A DNA stretch of 64,000 bases from Effusibacillus pohliae DSM 22757. Lineage in GTDB: Bacteria > Bacillota > Bacilli > Tumebacillales > Effusibacillaceae. How positions within the stretch are numbered: position 1 is the stretch's first letter; each line of letters starts with the position of its first letter. The notes below the pieces were generated by a model. The model ran no database searches and was not told where the DNA came from. It saw only the letters and a program-made list of their open reading frames with translations. Location: assembly GCF_000376225.1 (NCBI RefSeq), contig NZ_AQXL01000127.1, positions 29,260 to 93,259 of the forward strand. The letters run 5' to 3'. The translations under genes and the position numbers were made by a program. Positions 35,294 through 44,545 of the stretch are shown here, in pieces.

Positions 35294-35799
35294 TCGGAGC
35301 GGCGCTGGTGGTGACGGCGACAACCGGAGTCGGCCTGTGGAAAGCGAATTCCTATTCAGAACGGGCGAAACAGTTGAACCAACTGATCACGGCGCTCCAG
35401 ATGCTGGAGACGGAAATCGCCTACGGCGCGACGCCGCTGCCGGAAGCTTTGGCGCGGATCGGGCAGCGGATTCCCGGAAAAATTGGCCTCCTCCTGCAAG
35501 ACACCGGACATCTGTTGGCGCGCGGGGACGGGCGATCGGCCGGGCAGATTTTTCAGGAGCAGGTGCTCTGCTTCGGCGGAAAGCTGCATCTGCGGCCGCA
35601 AGACAGGGACATCCTGTTGACATTCGGCCATACGCTCGGCCATTCGGACCGGTCCGACCAGCTCAAACACATTCGCCTCACCTGTGCGCGGCTGTCCGCC
35701 GAGGAAACGATCGCCCGCGACGAACGGGAACGGCTGGGAAAAATGTGGCGGTATCTCGGTGCCTTGCTGGGGTTGGCGGCCGTCATCATCATGTACTAG
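35281..35799 (+). CDS. spoIIIAB: Stage III sporulation protein AB
   Basis: 172 residues from ATG 35281, overlapping spoIIIAA by 13 bases. One N-terminal span (VKLIGAALVVTATTGVGLW), a helical domain similar in layout to type II secretion GspF cytoplasmic domains, and a C-terminal span (YLGALLGLAAVIIMY). Part of the feeding-tube complex in the outer forespore membrane. Confidence 0.93.
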   Translation: MVKLIGAALVVTATTGVGLWKANSYSERAKQLNQLITALQMLETEIAYGATPLPEALARIGQRIPGKIGLLLQDTGHLLARGDGRSAGQIFQEQVLCFGGKLHLRPQDRDILLTFGHTLGHSDRSDQLKHIRLTCARLSAEETIARDERERLGKMWRYLGALLGLAAVIIMY

Positions 35800-35815
35800 G
35801 CAGGGGGATGGGAGA

Positions 35816-36022
35816 ATGTTTTCATCTGCGGTAAGTGCACTCTTGCAAATCGCCGGCATCGGCTTTTTGACAGCCGTTTTGCATACGGTGCTGAAACTGG
35901 CCGGAAAAGAGGATTTCGCCCACTGGACGACGCTGGCCGGATTAGCGATTGCACTGCTGTTGGTCCTAAGCAAACTGGAGACGCTGCTGTCGGAAATCAC
36001 CAGTGTCTTTCGCTTTCAATAA
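35816..36022 (+). CDS. spoIIIAC: Stage III sporulation protein AC
   Basis: 68 residues from ATG 35816 behind GGGAG, exactly the B. subtilis length. Two hydrophobic helices (SALLQIAGIGFLTAVLHTVL and LAGLAIALLLVLSKLETLL). Small membrane subunit of the SpoIIIA complex. Confidence 0.93.
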   Translation: MFSSAVSALLQIAGIGFLTAVLHTVLKLAGKEDFAHWTTLAGLAIALLLVLSKLETLLSEITSVFRFQ

Positions 36023-36043
36023 GCAGCCGGGGAAGGATCGCCG

Positions 36044-36445
36044 ATGGACATCCTGCAAATCGTTGGACTGGCGCTGATTGCCGTATTTTTGATCCTGACG
36101 GTGAAATCGCAGTCGCCGCTGCTGGCGCTGCTGATCTCTCTCCTGACCGGTGTGATTTTGTTCGCGTTTCTGGTGCCCCCGGTCCGGCTGATTCTGGAAG
36201 AGATTGAAAAATTAGCGCTGCAGGCGAACGTCGATCTGAAACTGGTCGGCACCATCCTGAAAATCATCACGATCGCCTACATCGCTGAATTCGGGGCACA
36301 GCTGGTCCGCGATTCGGGCGAAGCGGGGCTCGCTTCGAAAATCGAATTTGGCGGCAAAATCCTGATCCTCGTGCTGGCGATCCCGGTGGTGCGGGTGGTG
36401 ATCGACACGATCCTACAGGTGATGATGCGGGGGGGTGCCGGGTGA
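36044..36445 (+). CDS. spoIIIAD: Stage III sporulation protein AD
   Basis: 133 residues with four hydrophobic segments, starting MDILQIVGLALIAVFLILTV. Related to SpoIIIAC in the FliP/FliQ-like membrane layout reported for these subunits. It overlaps spoIIIAE by four bases. Confidence 0.93.
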   Translation: MDILQIVGLALIAVFLILTVKSQSPLLALLISLLTGVILFAFLVPPVRLILEEIEKLALQANVDLKLVGTILKIITIAYIAEFGAQLVRDSGEAGLASKIEFGGKILILVLAIPVVRVVIDTILQVMMRGGAG

Positions 36446-37614
36446 AAAAATGGCTACTGTTGATCGGAATGGTCCTGCTGCTACAATTTGTGTCCCCTCT
36501 CCAGCTGGCACTGGCGGAGCAGGGCCAGCAGACGGCACCGGACAAGGCAGCGGAAACGACGTTCGATACGGGCGAGATCGACCGCTTTTGGCGGAATCTG
36601 GTCGACCAGTACGGCGATTTCTTGCCAGCCGCGTCGTCACCCGGCGTGCTCGATCTGCTGAAGGATGAGGGATTTACATTAAAGGGTGTGCTGCTTGGCA
36701 TGACCAAATTTTTGTTCTACGAGATCATGCAAAATTCGAAGCTGCTCGGCAGCATTCTGATCCTGGCGGTGCTGGCCGCCTTGCTGGAAAATTTGCAAAA
36801 CGCGTTCGAGCGGAATACGGTCTCCCAGGTGGGATTTGCCGTCATCTACATGGCGTTGATCATTATGGCGGTCAATTCGTTTCTCACCGCGACTGGTTAT
36901 GCGAAACAGGCGATCGACATGATGAGCAGCTTCATGCTGGGCAGCATTCCGCTGCTGCTGACGTTAATGGCTTCGTCCGGCGCGGTCACATCAGCCGGTC
37001 TGCTGTACCCGACTGTCGTGTTTTCCGTCAATTCGTTTGCGGGACTGGTGACGATCGTCGTGTTTCCGCTGATTTTCTTCTCGGCAGTGCTCTTGATGGT
37101 GTCCGAATTTTCCAGCCGCTACAAACTTTCGCAGTTGGGCGGGTTTTTGCGTACGACCGGCAACTGGCTGCTGGGGGCGGGATTCACGATTTTTCTCGGT
37201 GTCATGGCGGTCAAGGGGGCGATGGGCGGGATCGCCGACGGAATCGCGCTGCGAACCGCCAAATTTGCCACTTCCACCCTGATCCCGGTGGTCGGCAAGA
37301 TGTTTTCCGATTCGCTTGAGACGGTTGCCGGTGCGTCGATGCTGGTGAAAAATTCGATCGGCGTCGGCGGCTTGCTGATTCTGTCGCTGATCTGCGTTTT
37401 TCCGGCCTTGAAGATCATCAGTCTGGCGATCGTCTACAGTCTGTCGGGTGCTTTGATGCAGCCGCTCGGCAATTCGCCGGTCATCTCCTGCCTGGCGACG
37501 ATCGGCAAGACGCTGTTTCTGGTCTTTTCGGCGATGGCCACGGTCGGCTTCATGTTCTTTCTCTCCGTCGCCATGATTCTGATGGCGGGCAACATTCAAC
37601 TGATGGTGAGGTGA
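36442..37614 (+). CDS. spoIIIAE: Stage III sporulation protein AE
   Basis: 390 residues: N-terminal signal peptide-like segment (LLLIGMVLLLQFVSPLQLALA), a soluble acidic part, then seven or so hydrophobic helices. Large membrane subunit of the channel complex. Normal length (B. subtilis about 399). Start GTG 36442 lies within the end of spoIIIAD. Confidence 0.94.
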   Translation: MKKWLLLIGMVLLLQFVSPLQLALAEQGQQTAPDKAAETTFDTGEIDRFWRNLVDQYGDFLPAASSPGVLDLLKDEGFTLKGVLLGMTKFLFYEIMQNSKLLGSILILAVLAALLENLQNAFERNTVSQVGFAVIYMALIIMAVNSFLTATGYAKQAIDMMSSFMLGSIPLLLTLMASSGAVTSAGLLYPTVVFSVNSFAGLVTIVVFPLIFFSAVLLMVSEFSSRYKLSQLGGFLRTTGNWLLGAGFTIFLGVMAVKGAMGGIADGIALRTAKFATSTLIPVVGKMFSDSLETVAGASMLVKNSIGVGGLLILSLICVFPALKIISLAIVYSLSGALMQPLGNSPVISCLATIGKTLFLVFSAMATVGFMFFLSVAMILMAGNIQLMVR

Positions 37615-37618
37615 GAGC

Positions 37619-38260
37619 GTGTCGTTTCTATCCTCGTGGCTGTCCCAGATCGTCCTGATTCTGCTGTTTGCGGTGGTGATGGACCTGATCGTTCCGGCGT
37701 CGGCGATGCGCAACTACGTGAAACTGGTGATGGGACTGGTGATCATGGTAACCATGCTGAAACCGATTTCCGCGCTGTACCACGGCCAGTTTGACATATC
37801 CCGCATCCGCTGGCCGGATACTGCTGCGCAGGTTGCCGGCTTCGACTCGATCAGGTCAAAAGCGGCCGAAATCCAGCGGGATCAGCTGCGGCTGGCGGAA
37901 CAAAAGTTTTCCGAACAACTGGAACAAACGATCAAACAGCAGATCGAATCCGCTTATCCGCTGGAAGTAGCCAAGGTACAAGCCTGGCTGGCCGATTCCG
38001 CCAACGAACCGGGCCAGGCGAGAACAATTGAGCAGCTGAACGTCTGGGTGCGCCCCCAATCGAATGGCCGGGCTGGCAGCGGAATTGAGCCGGTGCAACC
38101 GGTGGTGATCGGACCGGATGCGGCAAGGGAGACTGTCCGGCAGCAAGCGGATGCGGAGAACGAAAAGCTGTTGCAGCAGATTCGAGAGACGATTGCCAAC
38201 CGGCTTCAGATCCCGCATTCTGTCATCTCAGTGCAAATGGAATCGCAAGCAAGGGGGTGA
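37619..38260 (+). CDS. spoIIIAF: Stage III sporulation protein AF
   Basis: 213 residues from GTG 37619, four bases after spoIIIAE. Two N-terminal spans (LSQIVLILLFAVVMDLIV and YVKLVMGLVIMVTMLKPI) followed by a periplasmic-side ring-building-motif-like domain rich in charged helices (about residues 70-213). Confidence 0.92.
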   Translation: MSFLSSWLSQIVLILLFAVVMDLIVPASAMRNYVKLVMGLVIMVTMLKPISALYHGQFDISRIRWPDTAAQVAGFDSIRSKAAEIQRDQLRLAEQKFSEQLEQTIKQQIESAYPLEVAKVQAWLADSANEPGQARTIEQLNVWVRPQSNGRAGSGIEPVQPVVIGPDAARETVRQQADAENEKLLQQIRETIANRLQIPHSVISVQMESQARG

Positions 38261-38267
38261 GATGCAG

Positions 38268-38834
38268 ATGAATCTCGATTTCGGCTTTCTGTCCCGCCTG
38301 CCCAAATGGACCTATTTGCTCGGGGCGCTCGGACTGATTTTGCTGCTGTTCGGTTCGTTCCAAGCGCCGGAGAAATACAAGCCGTCCGAGTCCCTGCCGG
38401 CGTCGACCGAGATCAACACCGACCGCCAGGCGATCAGCGAATACGAACGGCTGTACGAGCAGAAGCTGACCCAGATTTTAAACCAGATTCAGGGGGTGTC
38501 CGATGTCACGGTGATGGTGAATTTGGATTCGACAGAGGAGAAAGTGTATTACGAAAATCTGCAGAACCAGAAGCAGACGACGCGGGAAACCGACAAGCAG
38601 GGGGGGCAGCGTGAGATCACGACGTTCAACGAAAACAAGCAGATGGTGCTGACCAAAGGATCGCCCGATCAACCTGTCGTGATCAAAACGGTGAAACCCC
38701 ATGTGCGGGGGGTGCTGGTGGTGGCGAGAGGCGCCGAACAGCCGAGGATTCAACAGATGATGATGGAATCGATTCAGCGCGTGCTGGAAGTGCCCATGCA
38801 CCGGATCGCGATCCAGCCGAAAAAAGCTAATTGA
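38268..38834 (+). CDS. spoIIIAG: Stage III sporulation protein AG
   Basis: 188 residues from ATG 38268; an in-frame ATG at 38262 is too close to AAGGGGGTGA. One N-terminal span (YLLGALGLILLLFGSF), then the ring-building domain (KLTQILNQIQGVSDVTVMVN, and the conserved PHVRGVLVVARGAEQPRI region). In B. subtilis SpoIIIAG forms a large ring between the two membranes around the forespore. Confidence 0.94.
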   Translation: MNLDFGFLSRLPKWTYLLGALGLILLLFGSFQAPEKYKPSESLPASTEINTDRQAISEYERLYEQKLTQILNQIQGVSDVTVMVNLDSTEEKVYYENLQNQKQTTRETDKQGGQREITTFNENKQMVLTKGSPDQPVVIKTVKPHVRGVLVVARGAEQPRIQQMMMESIQRVLEVPMHRIAIQPKKAN

Positions 38835-38862
38835 CAATCAACCCGTCCAGGAGGGAACGATA

Positions 38863-39417
38863 ATGGCAAAACGGCAAACGGTATGGCTTTCGACGATGAT
38901 GATCCTGTCGCTGATGGTGATCGGCTATTACACGGTCGATGAAACGGTGAAGCCGGTTCCGACAACAACCACCGACACTGCCAAACAGCAGCAGGCGGCG
39001 AAAGACGGTCAAGCGAACAACCAGAAGAAAGACCAGGCGCAGCCGGCTGACAAAAAGAACCCGGAGGCGAGCGACTGGTTCGTTCAACAAATCATCAAAA
39101 ACGAAGAAAACTACGGAAAGCGAGTGGAAGAACTGCAAAAGGTGATCGCCGACAGCAACACGTCGAGCGACAAAAAGGTGGAGGCGGAGAAAGAACTGAC
39201 CGCGCTGCAGGAGTTCTCCTCGAAAGCGGAGAGTGCGGAAAACAAATTGGAGGCGGAAGGCTATCCGGCGGCGTTGGTGACGAAAGACAACACACGGGTG
39301 AACGTGACGGTGCAAGCGCCCGATTTGACGAAAGAACAGGTGGCGAAAATTTACATGATCGTCAGCAAGGAACTCGGTATTCCGGCCAACGATATCGTGG
39401 TATCTTACCGGCCTTGA
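38863..39417 (+). CDS. spoIIIAH: Stage III sporulation protein AH
   Basis: 184 residues. One N-terminal span (TVWLSTMMILSLMVIGYYTV), a Gln/Ala/Lys-rich linker (about 40-65), then the YscJ-like ring domain that binds forespore SpoIIQ (EELQKVIADSNTSSDKKVEA region and ending DIVVSYRP). Last gene of spoIIIA. Confidence 0.94.
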   Translation: MAKRQTVWLSTMMILSLMVIGYYTVDETVKPVPTTTTDTAKQQQAAKDGQANNQKKDQAQPADKKNPEASDWFVQQIIKNEENYGKRVEELQKVIADSNTSSDKKVEAEKELTALQEFSSKAESAENKLEAEGYPAALVTKDNTRVNVTVQAPDLTKEQVAKIYMIVSKELGIPANDIVVSYRP

Positions 39418-39719
39418 CAAGACTGTTTGGCACAGCGGAAGGGGCGTGCTCAGGCTGTCATGTGGGCGGAGGCGCCCTCGGAAGAGGCGCCCCGCCTTCA
39501 TGGTGCGCCAGGGGGCGGTCGCAGAGGTGACTATGGAGTAGTAACACCTGTCCACAATGTGGTATACTTTCCATTAGTGCCTACCATATTTTCGCCCAGC
39601 AAGGGGATTGGAGCCTCGCGGTTGCTTCCGGTTTCTTTGGTGAGGCCCGGAAACGCGGACAAGTCTGGCGACCGCTTGCCGGGGAATCGAGAACAGGCCT
39701 AAAGGGAGGACCAGAAAGC
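39418..39719 (+). promoter_or_regulatory. Upstream region of accB-accC
   Basis: No gene seen. An extended -10, TGGTATACT (39560-39568), has no good -35. TTAGTGCCTA at 39574-39583, just past the -10, resembles one half of a FapR lipid-repressor site, but the other half is poor, so FapR control is only a possibility. AAAGGGAGGA before 39720 is the accB ribosome binding site. Confidence 0.45.
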
Positions 39720-40226
39720 ATGTTTAAGATGAACGAAATACGGGAATTGGTGCGTCTGATCGACGAAACCTCGGTTACGGAATTGAATGTGGAAGCTGCC
39801 GGCACCAAGCTGGTGATCAAGAAAGAGTTGGGTGTTGCGGCGCCTGTTGCCGTACAATCTGCGGCGGTACAAGCTCCGGCTGTGGTTCAGGCTGCTCCTG
39901 CACCTGCCGCGCCTGCTGCTGCCGCTCCGGCTGAACCTGCGAAAGCGGAAGAAAAGGGGAAGGTGGCTCCCGAAGAAGATCCTACATTACATAAAATCGT
40001 ATCGCCGATGGTTGGAACTTTCTACGCGGCGCCGGCTCCCGGAGCTGAACCGTATGTCCGCGTCGGTTCGAAAGTCAACGAAAAAACGGTCGTCTGCATC
40101 GTTGAAGCCATGAAGCTGATGAACGAGATCGAAGCGGACGTCCGCGGCGAAATCGCCGCCGTGCTGGTGGAAAACGGTCAACTGGTCGAATACGGACAGC
40201 CGTTGTTCCTGGTAAAACCGGAATGA
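39720..40226 (+). CDS. accB: Acetyl-CoA carboxylase biotin carboxyl carrier protein
   Basis: 168 residues. N-terminal domain (about 1-35), a Pro-Ala-Val rich flexible linker (about 40-80), then the biotinyl domain with the biotinylated lysine in [13 protein letters not shown]. Carries carboxy-biotin between the carboxylase and transferase for malonyl-CoA formation in fatty acid synthesis. It is 15 bases upstream of accC. Confidence 0.96.
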   Translation: MFKMNEIRELVRLIDETSVTELNVEAAGTKLVIKKELGVAAPVAVQSAAVQAPAVVQAAPAPAAPAAAAPAEPAKAEEKGKVAPEEDPTLHKIVSPMVGTFYAAPAPGAEPYVRVGSKVNEKTVVCIVEAMKLMNEIEADVRGEIAAVLVENGQLVEYGQPLFLVKPE

Positions 40227-40241
40227 TACGGAGGGCTTGGC

Positions 40242-41582
40242 GTGTTTAAGAAAATTTTGATTGCCAACCGGGGAGAAATTGCAGTCCGCGTGATTCGCGC
40301 CTGCCGCGAATTGGGGATCGAAACGGTTGCCATCTATTCGGAACCGGACCGCGAATCGCTGCATGTCAAACTTGCGGATGAAGCGTATTGCGTGGGACCG
40401 ACGGCCAGCAAGCAGAGCTACCTGAACATCCCCAATATTATGGCGGTAGCGACTTCGACCGGCGTCGATGCGATCCATCCGGGCTACGGGTTTCTTGCGG
40501 AAAACGCCGATTTTGCCGAAATCTGCGAAGCCTGCGGCATCACTTTTATCGGACCGGGTGTGGAAGCGATTGAAAAAATGGGCGACAAAGCGGTTGCCAA
40601 AGATACGATGAAAAAAGCGAACGTTCCGTGCGTTCCGGGAACGGACGGGTTGATCGAAGACACGGAAGAGGCGCTGCGGGTGGCGGACGAAATCGGCTAT
40701 CCGGTGATCATTAAAGCGACGGCCGGCGGCGGCGGCAAAGGCATGCGCGTCGCGCACAGCCGGGAGGAACTGGAAAAAGCGATCAAGCTGGCGCAAGTCG
40801 AAGCGGAGACCGCTTTCGGCAACGCCGGTGTCTATCTGGAAAAATTTGTAGAAGAACCGCGTCACGTGGAGATTCAAATCATGGCGGACAAACATGGCAA
40901 CGCTGTCTATGTCGGCGAACGGGATTGCTCGATCCAGCGCCGCCATCAGAAGCTGATCGAGGAAGCGCCTTCACCCGCTCTCACGCCCGAACTGCGTAAG
41001 CGGATGGGCGAATCGGCGGTGGCTGCCGCTCTGGCAGTCAACTATTCGGGTGCGGGAACGGTCGAATTTTTGCTTGACAAGCATGGCAACTATTACTTCA
41101 TGGAAATGAATACGCGGATTCAGGTGGAGCATCCTGTAACCGAAATGATCACCGGGATCGACCTGATCAAAGAGCAGATCCGGGTGGCGGCCGGCGAGAA
41201 GCTGTCGTTCACGCAGGACGATTTGCAGCTGGACGGCTGGGCGATCGAATGCCGGATCAATGCGGAAGACCCGGATAAAAATTTCATGCCTTGTCCCGGA
41301 ACGATCACCAAGTACCTGCCGCCCGGCGGCTTTGGGGTGCGTGTGGATTCCGCTGCGTATGCCGGGTACAAAGTGACCCCATTCTACGATTCGATGATTG
41401 CCAAGCTGATCGTCTGGGCACCCACCCGGCTGGAAGCGATCGCCCGCATGGAAAGGGCGCTGCAGGAGTTCCAGATCGAAGGCATCAAGACGACGATTCC
41501 GTTCCATTTAAAAGTGCTGCGCCATCCGGCGTTTGTGGAAGGCAACGTCAACACCAGGTTCCTTGAGATGTACCAATTGTAA
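40242..41582 (+). CDS. accC: Acetyl-CoA carboxylase biotin carboxylase subunit
   Basis: 446 residues, standard length (about 447-450). ATP-grasp enzyme that carboxylates biotin with bicarbonate and [18 protein letters not shown], the ATP glycine loop [12 protein letters not shown], the EERHVE-like [26 protein letters not shown], and [14 protein letters not shown] with catalytic residues. Start GTG 40242 behind GGAGGGC. Confidence 0.97.
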   Translation: MFKKILIANRGEIAVRVIRACRELGIETVAIYSEPDRESLHVKLADEAYCVGPTASKQSYLNIPNIMAVATSTGVDAIHPGYGFLAENADFAEICEACGITFIGPGVEAIEKMGDKAVAKDTMKKANVPCVPGTDGLIEDTEEALRVADEIGYPVIIKATAGGGGKGMRVAHSREELEKAIKLAQVEAETAFGNAGVYLEKFVEEPRHVEIQIMADKHGNAVYVGERDCSIQRRHQKLIEEAPSPALTPELRKRMGESAVAAALAVNYSGAGTVEFLLDKHGNYYFMEMNTRIQVEHPVTEMITGIDLIKEQIRVAAGEKLSFTQDDLQLDGWAIECRINAEDPDKNFMPCPGTITKYLPPGGFGVRVDSAAYAGYKVTPFYDSMIAKLIVWAPTRLEAIARMERALQEFQIEGIKTTIPFHLKVLRHPAFVEGNVNTRFLEMYQL

Positions 41583-41705
41583 GGTACTGAAATTTGCTTC
41601 ACCCGGTGCTTGGCGCCACGGCGACATGTGCTTTGGTTCCAGTCGGCCCGGTGCGGCACGAACCCGAAGTGTGAGTGCTGGGGCTGCTTGTTGGGATCGC
41701 TTTAT

Positions 41706-41735
41706 TTGTCATACGATTGCAGCCTCTGGTATACT
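41706..41735 (+). promoter_or_regulatory. Sigma-A type promoter of the Asp23/AmaP operon
   Basis: TTGTCA (41706-41711), an 18-base spacer, and TGGTATACT with the -10 hexamer at 41730-41735. It lies 38 bases before the yqhY start. The rest of the accC-yqhY gap (41583-41705) shows nothing recognisable. Confidence 0.65.
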
Positions 41736-41773
41736 ATTGATACTAATCTGGACAAACAAGGGGGGAGTTCTAA

Positions 41774-42184
41774 GTGTCGATCGACAACTTGGAATTTGAC
41801 GTAACGGAAATGGGACAAATCCGCATTGCCCCTGAAGTGATTGAAATCATCGCAGGGCTTGCCGCAACCGAAGTGCGGGGCATCGCCGGCATGAGCGGGA
41901 GCGTGGCGGGCGGCATCGCCGAATTGCTCGGCCGCAAAAATCTCGGCAAGGGAGTCAAGGTCGAGGTCGGCGAAAAACAATGCGCCGTCGACCTGTCGGT
42001 GGTCATGGAGTTTGGCATGAAAATCCAGGAAGTGGCGGCGGAAGTTCAAAAAAACGTAAAACGCGCGATCGAGAACATGACCGGTCTTGAAGTGGTGGAA
42101 GTCAACGTTCACGTGTTGGGCGTCACCTTTAAAAACGAAGAGAAGGAAGAAGAGGCTGTCACCCAGCCGCATCGCCTTCGATAA
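41774..42184 (+). CDS. yqhY: Asp23/Gls24 family envelope stress protein YqhY
   Basis: 136 residues from GTG 41774 behind AAGGGGGGAG. Asp23 domain (GQIRIAPEVIEIIAGLAATEVRG region and YGVDLSVVMEFG-like VDLSVVMEFGMKIQEVA). YqhY is linked to acetyl-CoA carboxylase control in B. subtilis, matching its place after accBC. Here it heads an operon with the membrane anchor AmaP. Confidence 0.92.
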   Translation: MSIDNLEFDVTEMGQIRIAPEVIEIIAGLAATEVRGIAGMSGSVAGGIAELLGRKNLGKGVKVEVGEKQCAVDLSVVMEFGMKIQEVAAEVQKNVKRAIENMTGLEVVEVNVHVLGVTFKNEEKEEEAVTQPHRLR

Positions 42185-42251
42185 CTCGTTCCCCCCTGAA
42201 ATCCAGCGGTATGGAAGGGGGGTTTTATGCAGCCGGAGGAGGGACAAGCCA

Positions 42252-42788
42252 GTGGGTGCGTTGGATCGTGTTTTGCTGTTTCTGTTTAGTGCGGCGGTTG
42301 CCGTGTTGGCCGTTTTGATCGGCGCCCAGATGCTGCAGTTGCAATGGGCTGCCCAATTGTTTGCCGAATATCGACTGGAAATTCTCGTCGGCGCGGCTGT
42401 TCTGCTGTTGGTTTCACTGAGGTTTTTGTTTTTCCGCGCCGGTGGTTCGAAAGAACCGCAATCGATTGTACACAAAACGGAGCACGGGGATGTGCGAATT
42501 TCCCTGCAGACGCTGGAAAGCCTCGCCGACCGGGCGGCGAGGCTGGTGCGGGGGGTCAGCGAACTGAAAACGAAAGTCCGGCCTGCGGAAGCCGGAGTCC
42601 GCATCGGGCTGCGCGTGTCGGTCGATCCGGATCTGGACATTCCGCAGATCACCACGTCCGTGCAGCAAAAAGTCAAAGATTATGTGGAATCGACCGCAGG
42701 CGTCAGCGTCCAGAACGTCGTCGTGTATGTGAATGACATCACCAGGCCGCATGTGGGTAAAATTGCTGCACGGCCAAGGGTGGAATAA
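42252..42788 (+). CDS. amaP: Alkaline shock response membrane anchor protein AmaP
   Basis: 178 residues from GTG 42252, eight bases after GGAGGAGGG. Two N-terminal transmembrane helices (VLLFLFSAAVAVLAVLIGA and LEILVGAAVLLLVSLRFLFF), then an Asp23-like cytosolic domain (GVRIGLRVSVDPDLDIPQIT and the YVNDI ending). AmaP tethers Asp23-type proteins to the membrane, consistent with YqhY just upstream. Confidence 0.88.
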   Translation: MGALDRVLLFLFSAAVAVLAVLIGAQMLQLQWAAQLFAEYRLEILVGAAVLLLVSLRFLFFRAGGSKEPQSIVHKTEHGDVRISLQTLESLADRAARLVRGVSELKTKVRPAEAGVRIGLRVSVDPDLDIPQITTSVQQKVKDYVESTAGVSVQNVVVYVNDITRPHVGKIAARPRVE

Positions 42789-42790
42789 AC

Positions 42791-43015
42791 ATGTGGCGGA
42801 AAATTCTTTCTTTCCTGCAGACGGCAAACCTGCGGATTATCGGCATGCTGGCCGGCGGCTTGCTGGGCCTGCTGTATCTTGTGGTGGGATTTTGGAAGTC
42901 GCTGGTGTTTGCCGGTTTTATTTTCGCAGGCTATCTGGTGGGGCGCTGGCTGGACAGCCAGGAGGACTGGCGGGACGTGGTCGACCGTTTGATTCCCGAT
43001 AAATCGCGTGACTAA
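42791..43015 (+). CDS. DUF2273 small membrane protein
   Basis: 74 residues with two hydrophobic helices (LRIIGMLAGGLLGLLYLVVG and LVFAGFIFAGYLVGRWL) and a charged C-terminus. DUF2273 proteins are regular companions of Asp23 and AmaP; presumably a membrane partner. It starts two bases after amaP. Confidence 0.88.
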   Translation: MWRKILSFLQTANLRIIGMLAGGLLGLLYLVVGFWKSLVFAGFIFAGYLVGRWLDSQEDWRDVVDRLIPDKSRD

Positions 43016-43068
43016 GGGCAGACTACTGTGATGCCCTATTTCTTTTGAAAATGTGGAGGGATCGCTCG

Positions 43069-43491
43069 ATGAGGCGCAGGCAAGCTCGCGAATGCGCGCT
43101 GCAGAGTCTGTTTCAAATCCATATCGGCGAAGTGCCGCCGGCGGAAGCAATCCGGTATGTGCTGGAAGAAGCGAGCGGAGACTTGGACCTTGACTTTTTG
43201 AACAAATTGGTGATGGGTACATACGAGCACCGGTCGGCGATTGACGACCTGATCCGGCAATATTCGATCGGCTGGGAATTGGACCGGATGCCGGCCGTTG
43301 ATCTGACTGTGTTGCGGCTTGCTGTTTTCGAGATGCTGTATGAAACGGAGACTCCCCCGAAAGTTGTGATCAACGAGGCGATCGAACTGGCGAAGGCGTT
43401 TTCGACGGAGGAATCGGGCAAGTTTGTCAACGGGATTCTGGGCAAGATGCTGCCGGATCTCGAGCGGTTGCGAGGTTCCGTCAACGGATGA
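43069..43491 (+). CDS. nusB: Transcription antitermination factor NusB
   Basis: 140 residues from ATG 43069, eight bases after GGAGGG; upstream in-frame ATGs lack a site. All-helical RNA-binding protein acting with NusE at boxA in rRNA operons. Starts MRRRQARECALQSLFQ, with IRQYSIGWELDRMPAVDLTVLRLA-like segment at about 63-86 and the closing VINEAIELAKAFS plus KFVNGILGKM. Confidence 0.95.
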   Translation: MRRRQARECALQSLFQIHIGEVPPAEAIRYVLEEASGDLDLDFLNKLVMGTYEHRSAIDDLIRQYSIGWELDRMPAVDLTVLRLAVFEMLYETETPPKVVINEAIELAKAFSTEESGKFVNGILGKMLPDLERLRGSVNG

Positions 43492-44435
43492 TTCTCGGCA
43501 TTGACACGAGCAACTATACGACATCCGTTTGCCTGATCGATTCGCTCGGCAAAATCGTCCGCGATCAGCGTAAATTGCTGGAAGTGGAAGCGGGCGAGCG
43601 GGGATTGCAACAGTCGGCCGCCTTGTTTCAACATATCAAAAATTTGCCTGAGCTGATGGAGGGAATCGGGGATTTGCGGGAACTGCAGGCCATCTGCGTC
43701 TCGTCGCGGCCGCGGCCGCTGGCAGGTTCCTATATGCCCGTTTTTCTCGCCGGGGAAACGATAGCGAGGAGCCTTGCAGCCGCTTTCCAGGTTCCGCTTT
43801 ACCGGACGAGCCACCAGGAAGGCCATATCGCGGCTGGAGAAGCGACCGCAGGGAAAGTACCGGCCGACGAATTCCTGGCAGTTCATCTGTCAGGCGGTAC
43901 GTCCGATCTGCTGCGTGTGAAACGTTTGGCGGCCGGGTATCAAATCGAACCGCTGGGCCGTTCCGTCGACCTGCATGCCGGCCAGTTTGTGGACCGGGTC
44001 GGCGTGGCCCTCGGACTTCCGTTTCCCGCCGGACCGCATCTGGAAAAATTGGCCCGCTCCGCATCGCCAGAACATGCGGCCATCCGCTTGCCGTCGCCGG
44101 TGAGCGGGTTGAACTGGTCGTTTGCCGGACCGGAAACGGCTGCCCGGAAATATATCGAATCGGGCGCCGAGCCTGCCGCCGTTGCCCGGGCGGTCGAGGA
44201 CTGTATCGCAAAAGGGTTGGAAAAAGTGATCCGGAAAGCGATGGAGCAAACCGGTCTGCAAGCGATCCTCGTAGTGGGAGGCGTCGCCGCCAACCTGCAT
44301 ATACGCAACCGCCTGCGCCGCCGGTTGGGGCACCCGGCGGTGGGGGCCAAGCTGTTTTTTTCCGATCCACGCTATTCGACAGACAACGCTTACGGCGTTG
44401 CCCGCATCGGCTTATTGGCGTACCGGCACCGGTAA
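43488..44435 (+). CDS. TsaD/Kae1-like paralogue of unknown function
   Basis: 315 residues of the ASKHA fold of TsaD (tRNA threonylcarbamoyl transferase): ILGIDTSNYTTSVCL at the start, the metal-site analogue TSHQEGHIAAG (His-x-x-x-His), AVHLSGGTSDLLRV where TsaD has an H-T motif, and LVVGGVAANLHIRNRL near the C-terminus. Its size and divergent glycine loops suggest a paralogue, not the essential TsaD, which normally sits with tsaB/tsaE or groups elsewhere. It overlaps nusB by four bases, so it is co-translated with it. Function unknown. Confidence 0.8.
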   Translation: MILGIDTSNYTTSVCLIDSLGKIVRDQRKLLEVEAGERGLQQSAALFQHIKNLPELMEGIGDLRELQAICVSSRPRPLAGSYMPVFLAGETIARSLAAAFQVPLYRTSHQEGHIAAGEATAGKVPADEFLAVHLSGGTSDLLRVKRLAAGYQIEPLGRSVDLHAGQFVDRVGVALGLPFPAGPHLEKLARSASPEHAAIRLPSPVSGLNWSFAGPETAARKYIESGAEPAAVARAVEDCIAKGLEKVIRKAMEQTGLQAILVVGGVAANLHIRNRLRRRLGHPAVGAKLFFSDPRYSTDNAYGVARIGLLAYRHR

Positions 44436-44474
44436 CGCGACTGGCGGTATCGCGAACATGACAATAGCAACCGA

Positions 44475-44503
44475 TTGGTAGATTGCACAAACTATAGTAT
44501 AAT
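44475..44503 (+). promoter_or_regulatory. Sigma-A type promoter of the ferredoxin-NADP reductase gene
   Basis: TTGGTA (44475-44480), exactly 17 bases, then a perfect TATAAT (44498-44503). Confidence 0.7.
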
Positions 44504-44545
44504 GGTAGGGTACGACCTTGGAGACGGCGAGGAGGAACTCGGTGT

